Shown piece by piece: positions 14,005 to 24,913 of a DNA stretch of 64,000 bases. Numbering within the stretch: position 1 is the stretch's first letter; each line of letters begins with the position of its first letter. Position numbers and translations under genes: made by a program. The DNA is from Hydractinia symbiolongicarpus. Its lineage: Eukaryota > Cnidaria > Hydrozoa > Anthoathecata > Hydractiniidae. Under the pieces are notes generated by a model. The model had not been told where the DNA came from. It made no database searches and saw only the letters and a program-made list of their open reading frames with translations. Location of the stretch: positions 12,733,501 to 12,797,500 of the forward strand of contig NC_079886.1 in NCBI RefSeq assembly GCF_029227915.1, given 5' to 3'.

Positions 14005-14186
14005 TTTTGCAGTCCAATAAAGGCCGCACACGTAAATCACGCGGTTTCAGCTGCCTGCACTAGTTACCATTGGACTTGTCGTTCCAGTCTCAATGCGCTA
14101 TCACGTCCCAAGTCGTTTTCATTAGCGCCGCTGCCTTACAACACTCCTAAATACGTGCACAGTCCTATAAAGGCTGCAATATGGCC
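14005..14186 (+). repeat. Monomer subfamily J (reference copy)
   Basis: A 182-bp unit with GTCCAATAAAGGCCGC, AATCACGCGGTTTCAGCTGCC, CTGCACTAGTTACC (central palindrome lost) and usually GGACTTGTCGTTCC, GCTATCACG and a tail AACACTCCTAAATACGTG then GGCTGCAATATGG. It lies between I and K. Confidence 0.8.
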
Positions 14187-14368
14187 TTTTGCAGTCTAAT
14201 AAAAACCTCGCACGTCAATTACGCGGTTTCACCTGTCTGCGCAGGTTACCATTGGACTAGTCCTTCCATTCTCAATGCGCTACAACGTCCCAAGTCGTTT
14301 TTATTAGCGCCGCTGCCTTACAACACTCTTAACTGCGTGCGCAGTCCTATAAAGGCTGTAATATGGCC
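14187..14368 (+). repeat. Monomer subfamily K (reference copy)
   Basis: A 182-bp unit with TAATAAAAACCTCGCACGTC, AATCACGCGG or AATTACGCGG, CCTGTCTGCGCAGG, GGACTAGTCCTTCCATTC, GTCGTTTTTATTAGCG and AACTGCGTGC. Near-identical copies occur at 8547, 28001, 28729, 32736 and 38003, which makes K a useful marker for block duplication. Confidence 0.8.
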
Positions 14369-14550
14369 TTTTGCAGTCTAATAAAGGCCTTGCACGTAAA
14401 TCACGTGGTTTCACCTGCCTGCGCAGGTTACCATTGGACTATTCCTTCCAGTCTCAACGCACTACAACGTTCCAAGTGGTTTTCCTTAGCGCTGTGGCCT
14501 TAGAACTCTCTTAACTATGTGCACAGTCCTATAAAGGCCGTAATATGGCT
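14369..14550 (+). repeat. Monomer subfamily L (reference copy)
   Basis: A 182-bp unit with AATAAAGGCCTTGCACG, GGACTATTCC, the middle GTGGTTTTCCTTAGCGCTG (usually CCTCAGCGCTG) and tail GAACTCTCTTAACTATGTG, CCTATAAAGGCCG, TATGGCTTTTTGC. It resembles E in its tail but has the usual CACGTG. Confidence 0.8.
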
Positions 14551-14734
14551 TTTTGCAGTCTAATAAAGGCTTCACACGTAAATCACGTGTTTTCACCTGC
14601 CTGTGCAGGTTACCATTGGACTTGTCGTTCCAGTCAAAAAATGCTCTACCACGTCCCAAGTTGTTTTCATTAGCGCCGTTGCCTTAAAACACTCTTAATT
14701 ACGTGCACAGTCATATAAAGGCTGTAATATGGCC
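14551..14734 (+). repeat. Monomer subfamily M, copy with a 2-bp gain
   Basis: M is marked by CACGTGTTTTCACC, GGACTTGTCGTTCC, GCTACCACGTCCCAAGTTG and CCTTAAAACAC. This copy and the one near 8995 share CCAGTCAAAAAATGCTC in place of CCAGTCTCAATGCGC, adding 2 bp (184 bp). The shared private change supports common descent of the two blocks. It lies between L and E. Confidence 0.8.
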
Positions 14735-17676
14735 TTTTGCAGTCTAATAAAAGCCTCACACGTAAATCGCGTGGTTCCATCTGCCTGCGCAGGTTACCAT
14801 TGGACTATTCCTTCCAGTCTCATTGCACTACAACGTTCCAAGTGATTTTCCTCAGCGCTGTGGCCTTAGAACTCTCTTAACTATGTGCACAGTCCAATAA
14901 AGGCCGTAATATGGCCTTTTGCAGTCCAATAAAGTCCACACACGTAAATCACGTGGTTCCATCTGCCTGCGCAGGTTACCATTGGACTATTCCTTCTAGT
15001 CTCGATGCACTACAACGTTCCAAGTGGTTTTCTTTAGCGCCATGGCCTTAGAACACTCTTAACTACGTGCACAGTCCTATAAAGACCGTAATATACCTTT
15101 TTGCAGTCCAATAAAGGCCGCACACGTAAATCACGCGGTTTCAGCTGCCTGCACTAGTTACCATTGGACTTGTCGTTCCAGTCTCAATGCGCTACCACGT
15201 CCCAAGTTGTTTACATTAGCGCCGTTGCCTTAAAACACTCTTAACTACGTGCACAGTCATATAAAGGCTGTAATATGGCCTTTTGCAGTCTAATAAAAGC
15301 CTCACACGTAAATCGCGTGGTTCCATCTGCCTGCGCAGGTTACCATTGGACTATTCCTTCCAGTCTCATTGCACTACAACGTTCCAAGTGATTTTCCTCA
15401 GCGCTGTGGCCTTAGAACTCTCTTAACTATGTGCACAGTCCTATAAAGGCCGTAATATGGCCTTTTGCAGTCTAATAAAGGCTTCACACGTAAATCACGT
15501 GGTTTCACCTGCCTCCGCAGCTTACCATTGACTAGTCTTTCCAGTCTCAATGCGCTACAACGTCCCTAGTCGTTTTTATTGGCGAAGTTGCCTTAGAACA
15601 CCCTTAACTACGTGAATCGTCCTATAAAGGCTGTAATATGGCCTTTTGCAATCTAGTAAAAGCCTCGCACGTAAATCACGTGGTTTCACCTGCCTGCGCA
15701 GGTTACCATTGGACTAGTCCTTCCAGTCTCAATGCGCTCAAACGTCCCAAGTTGTTTTCATTAGCGCCGTTGCCTTACAACACTCTTAACTACGTGCACA
15801 GTCCTATAAAGGCTGTAATATGGCCTTTTGGAGTCTAATAAAGGCCTCACTAGTAAATCACGTGGTTTCACCTTTCTGCGCAGGTTACCATTGGCCTAGT
15901 CCTTCCAGTCTCAATGCGCTACAACGTCCCTAGTCGTTTTCATTGCCGAATTTGCATTACAACACTCTTAAATATGTGCACAGTGCTATAAAGGCTGTAG
16001 TATGGCCTTTTGCAGTCTAATAAAGGCTTCACACGTAAATCACGTGGTTTCACCTGCCTGCGCAAGTTTCCATTGCACTAGACGCTCCAGTCTCAATGCG
16101 CTACAACGTTCAAAGTCGTTTTTATTAGCGCCGCTGCCTTACAACACTCTTAACTGCGTGCACAGTCCTATAAAGGCCGTAATATGGCTTTTTTCAGTCT
16201 AATAAAGGCTTCACACGTAAATCACGTGTTTTCACCTGCCTGCGCAGGTTACCATTGGACTTGTCGTTCCAGTCTCAATGCGCTACCACGTCCCAAGTTG
16301 TTTTCATTAGCGCCGTTGCCTTAAAACACTCTTAACTACGTGCACAGTCATATAAAGGCTGTAATATGGCCTTTTGCAGTCTAATAAAAGCCTCACACGT
16401 AAATCGCGTGGTTCCATCTGCCTGCGCAGGTTACCATTGGACTATTCCTTCCAGTCTCATTGCACTACAACGTTCCAAGTGGTTTTCCTCAGCGCTGTGC
16501 CTTAGAACTCTCTTAACTATGTGCACAGTCCAATAAAGGCCGTAATATGGCCTTTTGCAGTCTAATAAAGGCTTCACACGTAAATGACGTGGTTTCACCT
16601 GCCTGCGCAGGTTACCATTGGACTAGTCCTTCCAGTCTCAATGCGCTACAACGTCCAAAGTCGTTTTCATTAGCGCCGTTGCCTTAGAACACTCTTAACT
16701 ACGTGAACAGTCATATAAAGGCTGTAATATGGCCTTTTGCAGTCTAATAAAGGCTTCACACGTAAATCACGTGGTTTCACCTGCCTGCGAAGGTTACCAT
16801 GGGACTAGCCGTTCCAGTCTAAATGCGCTCCAACGTCCCAAGTTGTTTTCATTAGCGCCGTTGCCTTACAACACTCTTAACTACGTGCACAGTCTTATAA
16901 AGGCTGTAATATGGCCTTTTGGATTCTAATAAAGGCCTCACACGTAAATCACGTGGTTTCACCTTTCTGCGCAGGTTACCATTGGCCTAGTCCTTCCAGT
17001 CTCAATGCGCTACAATGTCCCTAGTCGTTGTCATTGCCGAATTTGCCTTACAACACTCTTAACTACGTCCACAGTGCTATAAAGGCTGTAATATGGCCTT
17101 TTGCAATCTAGTAAAAGCCTGGCACGTAAATCGCGTGGTTCCATCTGCCTGCGCAGGTTACCATTGGACTATTCCTTCCAGTCTCATTGCACTACAACGT
17201 TCCAAGTGGTTTTCCTCAGCGCTGTGGCCTTAGAACTCTCTTAACTATGTGCACAGTCCAATAAAGGCCGTAATATGGCCTTTTGCAGTCTAATAAAGGC
17301 TTCACACGTAAATCACGTGGTTTCACCTGCCTGCGCAGGTTACCATTGACTAGTCCTTCCAGTCTCAATGCGCTACAACGTCCCTAGTCGTTTTCATTGG
17401 CGAAGTTGCCTTACAACACTCTTAACTACGTGCACAGTGCTATAAAGGCTGTATAATGGCCTTTTGCAATCTAGTAAAAGCCTCGCACGTAAATCGCGTG
17501 GTTCCATCTGCCTGCGCAGGTTACCATTGGACTATTCCTTCCAGTCTCATTGCACTACAACGTTCCAAGTGGTTTTCCTCAGCGCTGTGGCCTTAGAACT
17601 CTCTTAACTATGTGCACAGTCCAATAAAGGCCGTAATATGGCCTTTTGCAGTCTAATAAAGGCTTCACACGTAAAT

Positions 17677-17682
17677 CACGTG
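17677..17682. promoter_or_regulatory. CACGTG palindrome (E-box/G-box; CDEI-like ATCACGTG), reference copy
   Basis: CACGTG within ATCACGTG (17675-17682) fits the yeast centromere CDEI consensus RTCACRTG and the bHLH E-box or plant G-box. It lies in CACGTAAATCACGTG, itself a 5-bp inverted repeat. Subfamilies A, B, C, D, F, G and L usually keep it, while E (CGCGTG), I (CTCGTG) and J/K (CACGCG) break it by one base. Binding by any protein is inference. Confidence 0.4.
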
Positions 17683-17692
17683 GTTTCACCTG

Positions 17693-17702
17693 CCTGCGCA
17701 GG
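17693..17702. repeat. CCTGCGCAGG 10-bp palindrome, reference copy
   Basis: A perfect 10-bp dyad about 50 bp into the monomer, present in A, B, E, G, H, L, M and others. It is lost in C (CTGCGAAGG), F (CTGCGCAAG) and J (CTGCACTAG). B, G and K monomers add a second 10-bp palindrome, GGACTAGTCC, 8 bp downstream. The fold-back inversion at 45,847-45,890 is centred on this site. Confidence 0.85.
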
Positions 17703-17803
17703 TTACCATTGACTAGTCCTTCCAGTCTCAATGCGCTACAACGTCCCTAGTCGTTTTCATTGGCGAAGTTGCCTTAGAACACTCTTAACTACGTGAATCG
17801 TCC

Positions 17804-17810
17804 TATAAAG
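17804..17810 (+). promoter_or_regulatory. TATAAAG word in the monomer tail, reference copy
   Basis: TATAAAGG recurs in most monomers; E, F and N carry CAATAAAGG instead. An AATAAA polyadenylation-like word (17655-17660 in this monomer) sits near each monomer start. Together they could support transcription of the array, but both are short AT words and nothing else suggests a promoter. Low confidence. Confidence 0.15.
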
Positions 17811-17824
17811 GCTGTAATATGGCC

Positions 17825-18006
17825 TTTTGCAATCTAGTAAAAGCCTCGCACGTAAATCACGTGGTTTCACCTGCCTGCACAGGTTACCATTGGACTAGTC
17901 CTTCCAGTCTCAATGCGCTACAACGTCCCAAGTCGTTTTCAATAGCGCCGTTGCCTTAGAACACTTTTAACTACGTGAACAGTCATATAAAGGCTGTAAT
18001 ATGGCC
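17825..18006 (+). repeat. Monomer subfamily B (reference copy)
   Basis: A 182-bp unit recognised by the head GCAATCTAGTAAAAGCCTCG, the GGACTAGTCC palindrome, the middle CCCAAGTCGTTTTCATTAGC and the tail GTGAACAGTCATATAAAGG. This copy has CTGCACAGG and CAATAGC variants of the usual bases. Outside the inverted patches B lies between A and C. The inverted segments at 33.6, 38.9 and 40.1 kb derive mainly from this subfamily. Confidence 0.85.
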
Positions 18007-18188
18007 TTTTGCAGTCTAATAAAGGCTTCACACGTAAATCACGTGGTTTCACCTGCCTGCGAAGGTTACCATTGGACTAGCCGTACCAGTCTCAATGCGC
18101 TCCAACGTCCCAAGTTGTTTTCATTAGCGCCGTTGCCTTACAACACTCTTAACTACGTGCACAGTCTTATAAAGGCTGTAATATGGCC
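18007..18188 (+). repeat. Monomer subfamily C (reference copy)
   Basis: A 182-bp unit marked by CTGCGAAGG, which breaks the central palindrome, by GGACTAGCCGTTCC (here CCGTACC), by GCTCCAACGTCCCAAGTTG and by CCTTACAACAC. This subfamily has no stop in one + frame, so it often shows a 66-codon open frame running 19 bp into the next monomer. That frame is a by-product of the repeat and not a gene. Confidence 0.85.
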
Positions 18189-18370
18189 TTTTGGAGTCTA
18201 ATAAAGGCCTCACACGTAAATCACGTGGTTTCACCTTTCTGCGCAGGTTACCATTGGCCTAGTCCTTCCAGTCTCAATGCGCTACAATGTCCCTAGTCGT
18301 TGTCATTGCCGAATTTGCCTTACAACACTCTTAACTACGTCCACAGTGCTATAAAGGCTGTAATATGGCC
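18189..18370 (+). repeat. Monomer subfamily D (reference copy)
   Basis: A 182-bp unit with head TTTTGGAGTCTAATAAAGGC, CACCTTTCTGCGCAGG, GGCCTAGTCC, middle CATTGCCGAATTTGCC and tail CACAGTGCTATAAAGG. The TTTCTGCG change removes the outer base pair of the central palindrome. In the five-monomer zone it precedes E; in the long order it precedes F. Confidence 0.85.
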
Positions 18371-18552
18371 TTTTGCAATCTAGTAAAAGCCTCGCACGTA
18401 AATCGCGTGGTTCCATCTGCCTGCGCAGGTTACCATTCGACTATTCCTTCCAGTCTCATTGCACTACAACGTTCCAAGTGGTTTTCCTCAGCGCTGTGGC
18501 CTTAGAACTCTCTTAACTATGCGCACAGTCCAATAAAGGCCGTAATATGGCC
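18371..18552 (+). repeat. Monomer subfamily E (reference copy)
   Basis: A 182-bp unit marked by AATCGCGTGGTTCCATCTG, which has CGCGTG in place of CACGTG, by GGACTATTCC, CATTGCAC, GTGGTTTTCCTCAGCGCTG and the tail GAACTCTCTTAACTATGTG then CCAATAAAGGCCG. It closes both the long and short orders, directly before A. Confidence 0.85.
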
Positions 18553-21500
18553 TTTTGCAGTCTAATAAAGGCTTCACACGTAAATCACGTGGTTTCACCT
18601 GCCTGCGCAGGTTACCATTGACTAGTCCTTCCAGTCTCAATGCGCTACAACGTCCCTAGTCGTTTTCATTGGCGAAGTTGCCTTAAAACACTCTTAACTA
18701 TATGAATCGTCCTATAAAGGCTGTAATATGGCCTTTTTGCAATCTAGTAAAAGCCTCGCACGTTAATCACGTGGTTTCACCTGCCTGCGCAGGTTACCAT
18801 TGGACTAGTCCTTCCAGTCTCAATGCGCTACAACGTCCCAAGTCGTTTTCATTAGCGCCGTTGCCTTAGAACACTCTTAACTACGTGAACAGTCATATAA
18901 AGGCTGTAATATGGCCTTTTGCAGTCTAATAAAGGCTTCACACGTAAATCACGTGGTTTCACCTGCCTGCGAAGGTTACCATTGGACTAGCCGTTCCAGT
19001 CTCAATGCGCTCCAACGTCCCAAGTTGTTTTCATTAGCGCCGTTGCCTTACAACACTCTTAACTACGTGCACAGTCCTATAAAGGCTGTAATATGGCCTT
19101 TTGGAGTCTAATAAAGGCCTCACACGTAAATCACGTGGTTTCACCTGCCTGCGAAGGTTACCATTGGACTAACCGTTCTAGTCTCAATGCGCTCCAACGT
19201 CCCAAGTTGTTTTCATTAGCGCCGTTGCCTTACAACACTCTTAACTACGTGCACAGTCCTATAAAGGCTGTAATATGGCCTTTTGGAGTCTAATAAAGGC
19301 CTCACACGTAAATCACGTGGTTTCACCTTTCTGCGCAGGCTACCATTGCCATAGTCCTTTCAGTCTCAATGCGCTACAACGACCCTAGTCGTTTTCATTG
19401 CCGAATTTGCCTTACAACACTCTTAACTACGTGCACAGTGCTATAAAGGCTGTAATATGGCCTTTTGCAGTCTAATAAAGGCTTCACACGTAAATCACGT
19501 GGTTTCACCTGCCTGCGCAGGTTACCATTGGACTAGTCCTTCCAGTCTCAATGCGCTACAACGTCCCAAGTCGTTTTCATTAGCGCCGTTGCCTTAGAAC
19601 GCTCTTAACTACGTGAACAGTCATATAAAGGCTGTAATATGGCCTTTTGCAGTCTAATAAAGGCTTCACACGTAAATCACGTGGTTTCACCTGCCTGCGA
19701 AGGTTACCATTGGACTAGCCGTTCCAGTCTCAATGCGCTCCAACGTCCCAAGTTGTTTTCATTAGCGCCGTTGCCTTACAACACTCTTAACTACGTGCAC
19801 AGTCTTATAAAGGCTGTAATATGGCCTTTTGGAGTCTAATAAAGGCCTCACACGTAAATCACGTGGTTTCACCTTTCTGCGCAGGTTACCATTGGCCTAG
19901 TCCTTCCAGTCTCAATGCGCTACAATGTCCCTAGTCGTTGTCATTGCCGAATTTGCCTTACAACACTCTTAACTACGTGCACAGTGCTATAAAGGCTGTA
20001 ATACGGCCTTTTGCAATCTAGTAAAAGCCTCGCACGTAAATCGCGTGGTTCCATCTGCCTGCGCAGGTTACCATTGGACTATTCCTTCCAGTCTCATTGC
20101 ACTACAACGTTCCAAGTGGTTTTCCTCAGCGCTGTGGCCTTAGAACTCTCTTAACTATGTGCACAGTCCAATAAAGGCCGTAATATGGCCTTTTGCAGTC
20201 TAATAAAGGCTTCACACGTAAATCACGTGGTTTCACCTGCCTGCGCAGGTTACCATTGACTAGTCCTTCCAGTCTCAATGCGCTACAACGTCCCTAGTCG
20301 TTTTCATTGGCGAAGTTGCCTTAGAACACTCTTAACTATGTGCACAGTCCAATAAAGGCCGTAATATGGCCTTTTGCAGTCTAATAAAGGCTTCACACGT
20401 AAATCACGTGGTTTCACCTGCCTGCGCAGGTTACCATTGACTAGTCCTTCCAGTCTCAATGCGCTACAACGTCCCTAGTCGTTTTCATTGGCGAAGTTGC
20501 CTTAGAACACTCTTAACTACGTGAATCGTCCTATAAAGGCTGTAATAAGGCCTTTTGCAATCTAGTAAAAGCCTCGCACGTAAATCACGTGGTTTCACCT
20601 GCCTGCGCAGGTTACCATTGGACTAGTCCTTCCAGTCTCAATGCGCTACAACGTCCCAAGTTTATTTTCATTAGCGCTGTTGCCTTAGAACACTCTTAAC
20701 TACGTGAACAGTCATATAAAGGCTGTAATATGGCCTTTTGCAGTCTAATAAAGGCTTCACACGTAAATCACGTGGTTTCACCTGCCTGCGAAGGTTACCA
20801 TTGGACTAGCCGTTCCAGTCTCAATGCGCTCCAACGTCCCAAGTTGTTTTCATTAGCGCCGTTGCCTTACAACACTCTTAACTACGTGCACAGTCATATA
20901 AAGGCTGTAATATGGCCTTTTGCAGTCTAATAAAAGCCTCACACGTAAATCGCGTGGTTCCATCTGCCTGCGCAGGTTACCATTGGACTATTCCTTCCAG
21001 TCTCATTGCACTACAACGTTCCAAGTGGTTTTCCTCAGCGCTGTGGCCTTAGAACTCTCTTAACTATGTGCACAGTCCAATAAAGGCCGTAATATGGCCT
21101 TTTGCAGTCTAATAAAGGCTTCACACGTAAATCACGTGGTTTCACCTGCCTGCGAAGGTTACCATTGGACTAACCGTTCCAGTCTCAATGCGCTCCAACG
21201 TCCCAAGTTGTTTTCATTAGCGCCGTTGCCTTACAACACTCTTAACTACGTGCACAGTGCTATAAAGGCTGTAATATGGCCTTTTGCATTCTAATAAAGG
21301 CTTCACACGTAAATCACGTGGTTTCACTTGCCTGCGCAAGTTTCCATTGCACTAGACGCTCCAGTCTCAATGCGCTACAACGTCCCTAGTCGTTTTCATT
21401 GCCGAATTTGCCTTACAACACTCTTAACTACGTGCACAGTGCTATAAAGGCTGTAATATGGCCTTTTGCAATCTAGTAAAAGCCTCGCACGTAAATCGCG

Positions 21501-23339
21501 TGGTTCCATCTGCCTGCGCAGGTTACCATTGGACTATTCCTTCCAGTCCATTGCACTACAACGTTCCAAGTGGTTTTCCTCAGCGCTGTGGCCTTAGAAC
21601 TCTCTTAACTATGTGCACAGTCCAATAAAGGCCGTAATATGGCCTTTTGCAGTCTAATAAAGGCTTCACACGTAAATCACGTGGTTTCACCTGCCTGCGC
21701 AGGTTACCATTGACTAGTCCTTCCAGTCTCAATGCGCTACAACGTCCCTAGTCGTTTTCATTGGCGAAGTTGCCTTAGAACACTCTTAACTACGTGAATC
21801 GTCCTATAAAGGCTGTAATATGGCCTTTTGCAATCTAGTAAAAGCCTCGCACGTAAATCACGTGGTTTCACCTGCCTGCGCAGGTTACCATTGGACTAGT
21901 CCTTCCAGTCTCAATGCGCTACAACGTCCCAAGTCGTTTTCATTAGCGCCGTTGCCTTAGAACACTCTTAACTACGTGAACAGTCATATAAAGGCTGTAA
22001 TATGGCCTTTTGCAGTCTAATAAAGGCTTCACACGTAAATCACGTGGTTTCACCTGCCTGCGAAGGTTACCATTGGACTAGCCGATCCAGTCTCAATGCG
22101 CTCCAACGTCCCAAGTTGTTTTCATTAGCGCCGTTGCCTTACAACACTTTTAACTACGTGCACAGTCCTATAAAGGCTGTAATATGGCCTTTTGGAGTCT
22201 AATAAAGGCCTCACACGTAAATCACGTGGTTCCATCTGCCTGCGCAGGTTACCATTGGACTATTCTTTCCAGTCTCATTGCACTACAACGTTCCAAGTGG
22301 TTTTCCTCAGCGCTGTGGCCTTAGAACTCTCTTAACTATGTGCACAGTCCAATAAAGGCCGTAATATGGCCTTTTGCAGTCTAATAAAGGCTTCACACGT
22401 AAATCACGTGGTTTCACCTGCCTGCGAAGGTTACCATTGGACTAACCGTTCCAGTCTCAATGCGCTCCAACGTCCCAAGTTGTTTTCATTAGCGCCGTTG
22501 CCTTACAACACTCTTAACTACGTGCACAGTCCTATAAAGGCTGTAATATGGCCTTTTGGAGTCTAATAAAGGCCTCACACGTAAATCACGTGGTTTCACC
22601 TTTCTGCGCAAGTTACCATTGGCCTAGTCCTTCCAGTCTCAATGCGCTACAACGTCCTTATTCGTTTTCATTGCCGAATTTGCCTTACAACACTCTTAAT
22701 TACGTGCACAGTGCTATAAAGGCTGTAATATGGCCTTTTGCAGTCTAATAAAGGCTTCACACGTAAATCACGTGGTTTCACTTGCCTGCGCAAGTTTCCA
22801 TTGCACTAGACGCTCCAGTCTCAATGCGCTACAACGTCCCTAGTCGTTTTCATTGCCGAATTTGCCTTACAACACTCTTAACTACGTGCACAGTGCTATA
22901 AAGGCTGTAATATGGCCTTTTGCAATCTAGTAAAAGCCTCGCACGTAAATCGCGTGGTTCCATCTGCCTGCGCAGGTTACCATTGGACTATTCCTTCCAG
23001 TCTCATTGCACTACAACGTTCCAAGTGGTTTTCCTCAGCGCTGTGGCCTTAGAACTCTCTTAACTATGTGCACAGTTCAATAAAGGCCGTAATATGGCCT
23101 TTTGCAGTCTAATAAAGGCTTCACACGTAAATCACGTGGTTTCACCTGCCTGCGCAGGTTACCATTGACTAGTCCTTCCAGTCTCAATGCGCTACAACGT
23201 CCCTAGTCGTTTTCATTGGCGAAGTTGCCTTAGAACACTCTTAACTACGTGAATCGTCCTATAAAGGCTGTAATATGGCCTTTTGCAGTCTAATAAAGGC
23301 CTTGCACGTAAATCACGTGGTTTCACCTGCCTGCGCAGC

Positions 23340-24913
23340 TTACCATTGACTAGTCCTTCCAGTCTCAATGCGCTACAAGGTCCCTAGTCGTTTTCATTGG
23401 CGAAGTTGCCTTAGAACACCCTTAACTACGTGAATCGTCCTATAAAGGCTGTAATATGGCCTTTTGCAGTCTAATAAAAACCTCGCACGTCAATCACGCG
23501 GTTTCATCTGTCTGCGCAGGTTACCATTGGACTTGTCGTTCCAGTCTCAATGCGCTACCACGTCCCAAGTTGTTTTCATTAGCACCGTTGCCTTAAAACA
23601 CTCTTAACTACGTGCACAGTCATATAAAAGCTGTAATATGGCCTTTTGCAGTCTAATAAAAGCCTCACACGTAAATCGCGTGGTTCCATCTGCCTGCGCA
23701 GGTTACCATTGGACTATTCCTTCCAGTCTCATTGCACTACAACGTTCCAAGTGGTTTTCCACAAGGCTGTGCCTTAGAACTCTCTTAACTATGTGCACAG
23801 TCCAATAAAGGCCGTAATATGGCCTTTTGCAGTCTAATAAAGGCTTCATACGTAAATCACGTGGTTTCACCTGCGTGCGCAGGTTACCATTGACTAGTCC
23901 TTCCAGTCGCAATGCGCTACAACGTCCCTAGTCGTTTTCATTGGGGAAGTTGCCTTAGAACACTCTTAACTACGTGAATCGTCCTATAAAGGCTGTAATA
24001 TGGCCTTTTGCAGTCTAATAAAAGCCTCACACTTAAATCGCGTGGTTCCATCTGCCTGCGCAGGTTACCATTGGACTATTCCTTCCAGTCTCATTGCACT
24101 ACAACGTTCCAAGTGGTTTTCCTCAGCGCTGTGGCCTTAGAACTCTCTTAACTATGTGCACAGTCCAATAAAGGCCGTAATATGGCCTTTTGCAGTCTAA
24201 TAAAGGCTTCACACGTAAATCACGTGGTTTCACCTGCCTGCGCAGGTTACCATTGACTAGTCCTTCCAGTCTCAATGCGCTACAACGTCTCTAGTCGTTT
24301 TCATTGGCGAAGTTGCCTTAGAACACCCTTAACTACGTGAATCGTCCTATAAAGGCTGTAATATGGCCTTTTGCAGTCTAATAAAAACCTCGCACGTCAA
24401 TCACGCGGTTTCATCTGTCTGCGCAGGTTACCATTGGACTTGTCGTTCCAGTGTCAATGCGCTACCACGTCCGAAGTTGTTTTCATTAGCGCCGTTGCCT
24501 TAAAACACTTTTAACTACGTGCACAGTCATATAAAAGCTGTAATATGGCCTTTTGCAGTCTAATAAAAGCCTCACACGTAAATCGCGTGGTTCCATCTGC
24601 CTGCGCAGGTTACCATTGGACTATTCCTTCCAGTCTCATTGCACTACAACGTTCCAAGTGGTTTTCCACAGCGCTGTGCCTTAGAACTCTCTTAACTATG
24701 TGCACAGTCCAATAAAGGCCGTAATATGGCCTTTTGCAGTCTAATAAAGGCTTCATACGTAAATCACGTGGTTTCACCTGCGTGCACAGGTTACCATTGA
24801 CTAGTCCTTCCAGTCGCAATGCGCTACAACGTCCCTAGTCGTTTTCATTGGCGAAGTTGCCTTAGAACAGTCTTAACTACGTGAATTGTCCTATAAAGGC
24901 TGTAATATGGCCT
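23340..24913 (+). repeat. 907-bp tandem repeat (five monomers)
   Basis: Five monomers (A tail, K/M hybrid, E, A, E or B) recur with a 907-bp offset. Shared private changes are TTTCATCTGTCTGCGC (about 23,503 and 24,410), TATAAAAGCTGTAATATGG, and TTCCACA with the shortened GCTGTGCCTTAG near 23,765 and 24,673. Two further changes, GCTTCATACG and CCTGCGTGC, occur in both copies. Confidence 0.8.

Larger units (their letters stand above)
11821..14916 (+). repeat. Long higher-order repeat order C-D-F-G-H-I-J/K-L-M/D-F-G-H/I-J-K-L-M-E
   Basis: Seventeen consecutive monomers, 182 bp each apart from one of 184 bp, show the long order. Starts are at 11821, 12003, 12185, 12367, 12549, 12731, 12913, 13095, 13277, 13459, 13641, 13823, 14005, 14187, 14369, 14551 and 14735. 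Three are hybrids. The 12913 unit has a J head and a K tail, the 13277 unit an M head and a D tail, and the 13823 unit an H head and an I tail. Joining the pieces gives a consensus cycle of about thirteen types, A-B-C-D-F-G-H-I-J-K-L-M-E. Each hybrid coincides with a step in that cycle, as expected for unequal exchange at matching positions inside monomers. Confidence 0.8.
11809..16595 (+). repeat. Long-order block, copy 2
   Basis: Partner of 6897-10410, longer by seven monomers in total. At every length difference the monomer in copy 1 is a hybrid whose head matches the left flank and tail the right flank in copy 2. For example, the copy 1 unit near 8350-8530 has an H/I head and a J tail, where copy 2 has two full units. 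The polarity (deletion in copy 1 or insertion in copy 2) is most simply deletion, because copy 2 shows the complete order. Confidence 0.8.
17644..17824 (+). repeat. Monomer subfamily A (reference copy)
   Basis: A 181-bp unit. Diagnostic features are a missing G giving CCATTGACTAG instead of CCATTGGACTAG, the middle CCCTAGTCGTTTTCATTGG followed by CGAAGTTGCC, and a tail with GTGAATCGTCCTATAAAGG. It has an intact CACGTG (17677-17682) and the palindrome CCTGCGCAGG (17693-17702). A usually follows E and precedes B. Confidence 0.85.
16735..23100 (+). repeat. Five-monomer higher-order repeat zone (A-B-C-D-E)
   Basis: The monomers mostly follow the order A-B-C-D-E with a 909-bp period (four of 182 bp plus the 181-bp A type). 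A clean unit lies at 17644-18552, and the next A begins at 18553. Elsewhere in the zone units are duplicated or skipped (C-C at 18917-19280, A-A near 20191-20552, C-E-C near 20736-21281), always by whole monomers. In the long-order blocks D is followed by F-G-H-I-J-K-L-M before E, so the five-monomer form looks like a deletion derivative of the longer order or its precursor. The sequence alone does not give the direction. Confidence 0.85.

Noticed and set aside
23703-23912. Minus-strand open frames of 62-69 codons at 23,703, 24,610 and 28,996
   Set aside because: They are antisense readings of E/A or L/A monomers made open by small deletions or the AACT insertion. They match the satellite exactly and show no coding signature.
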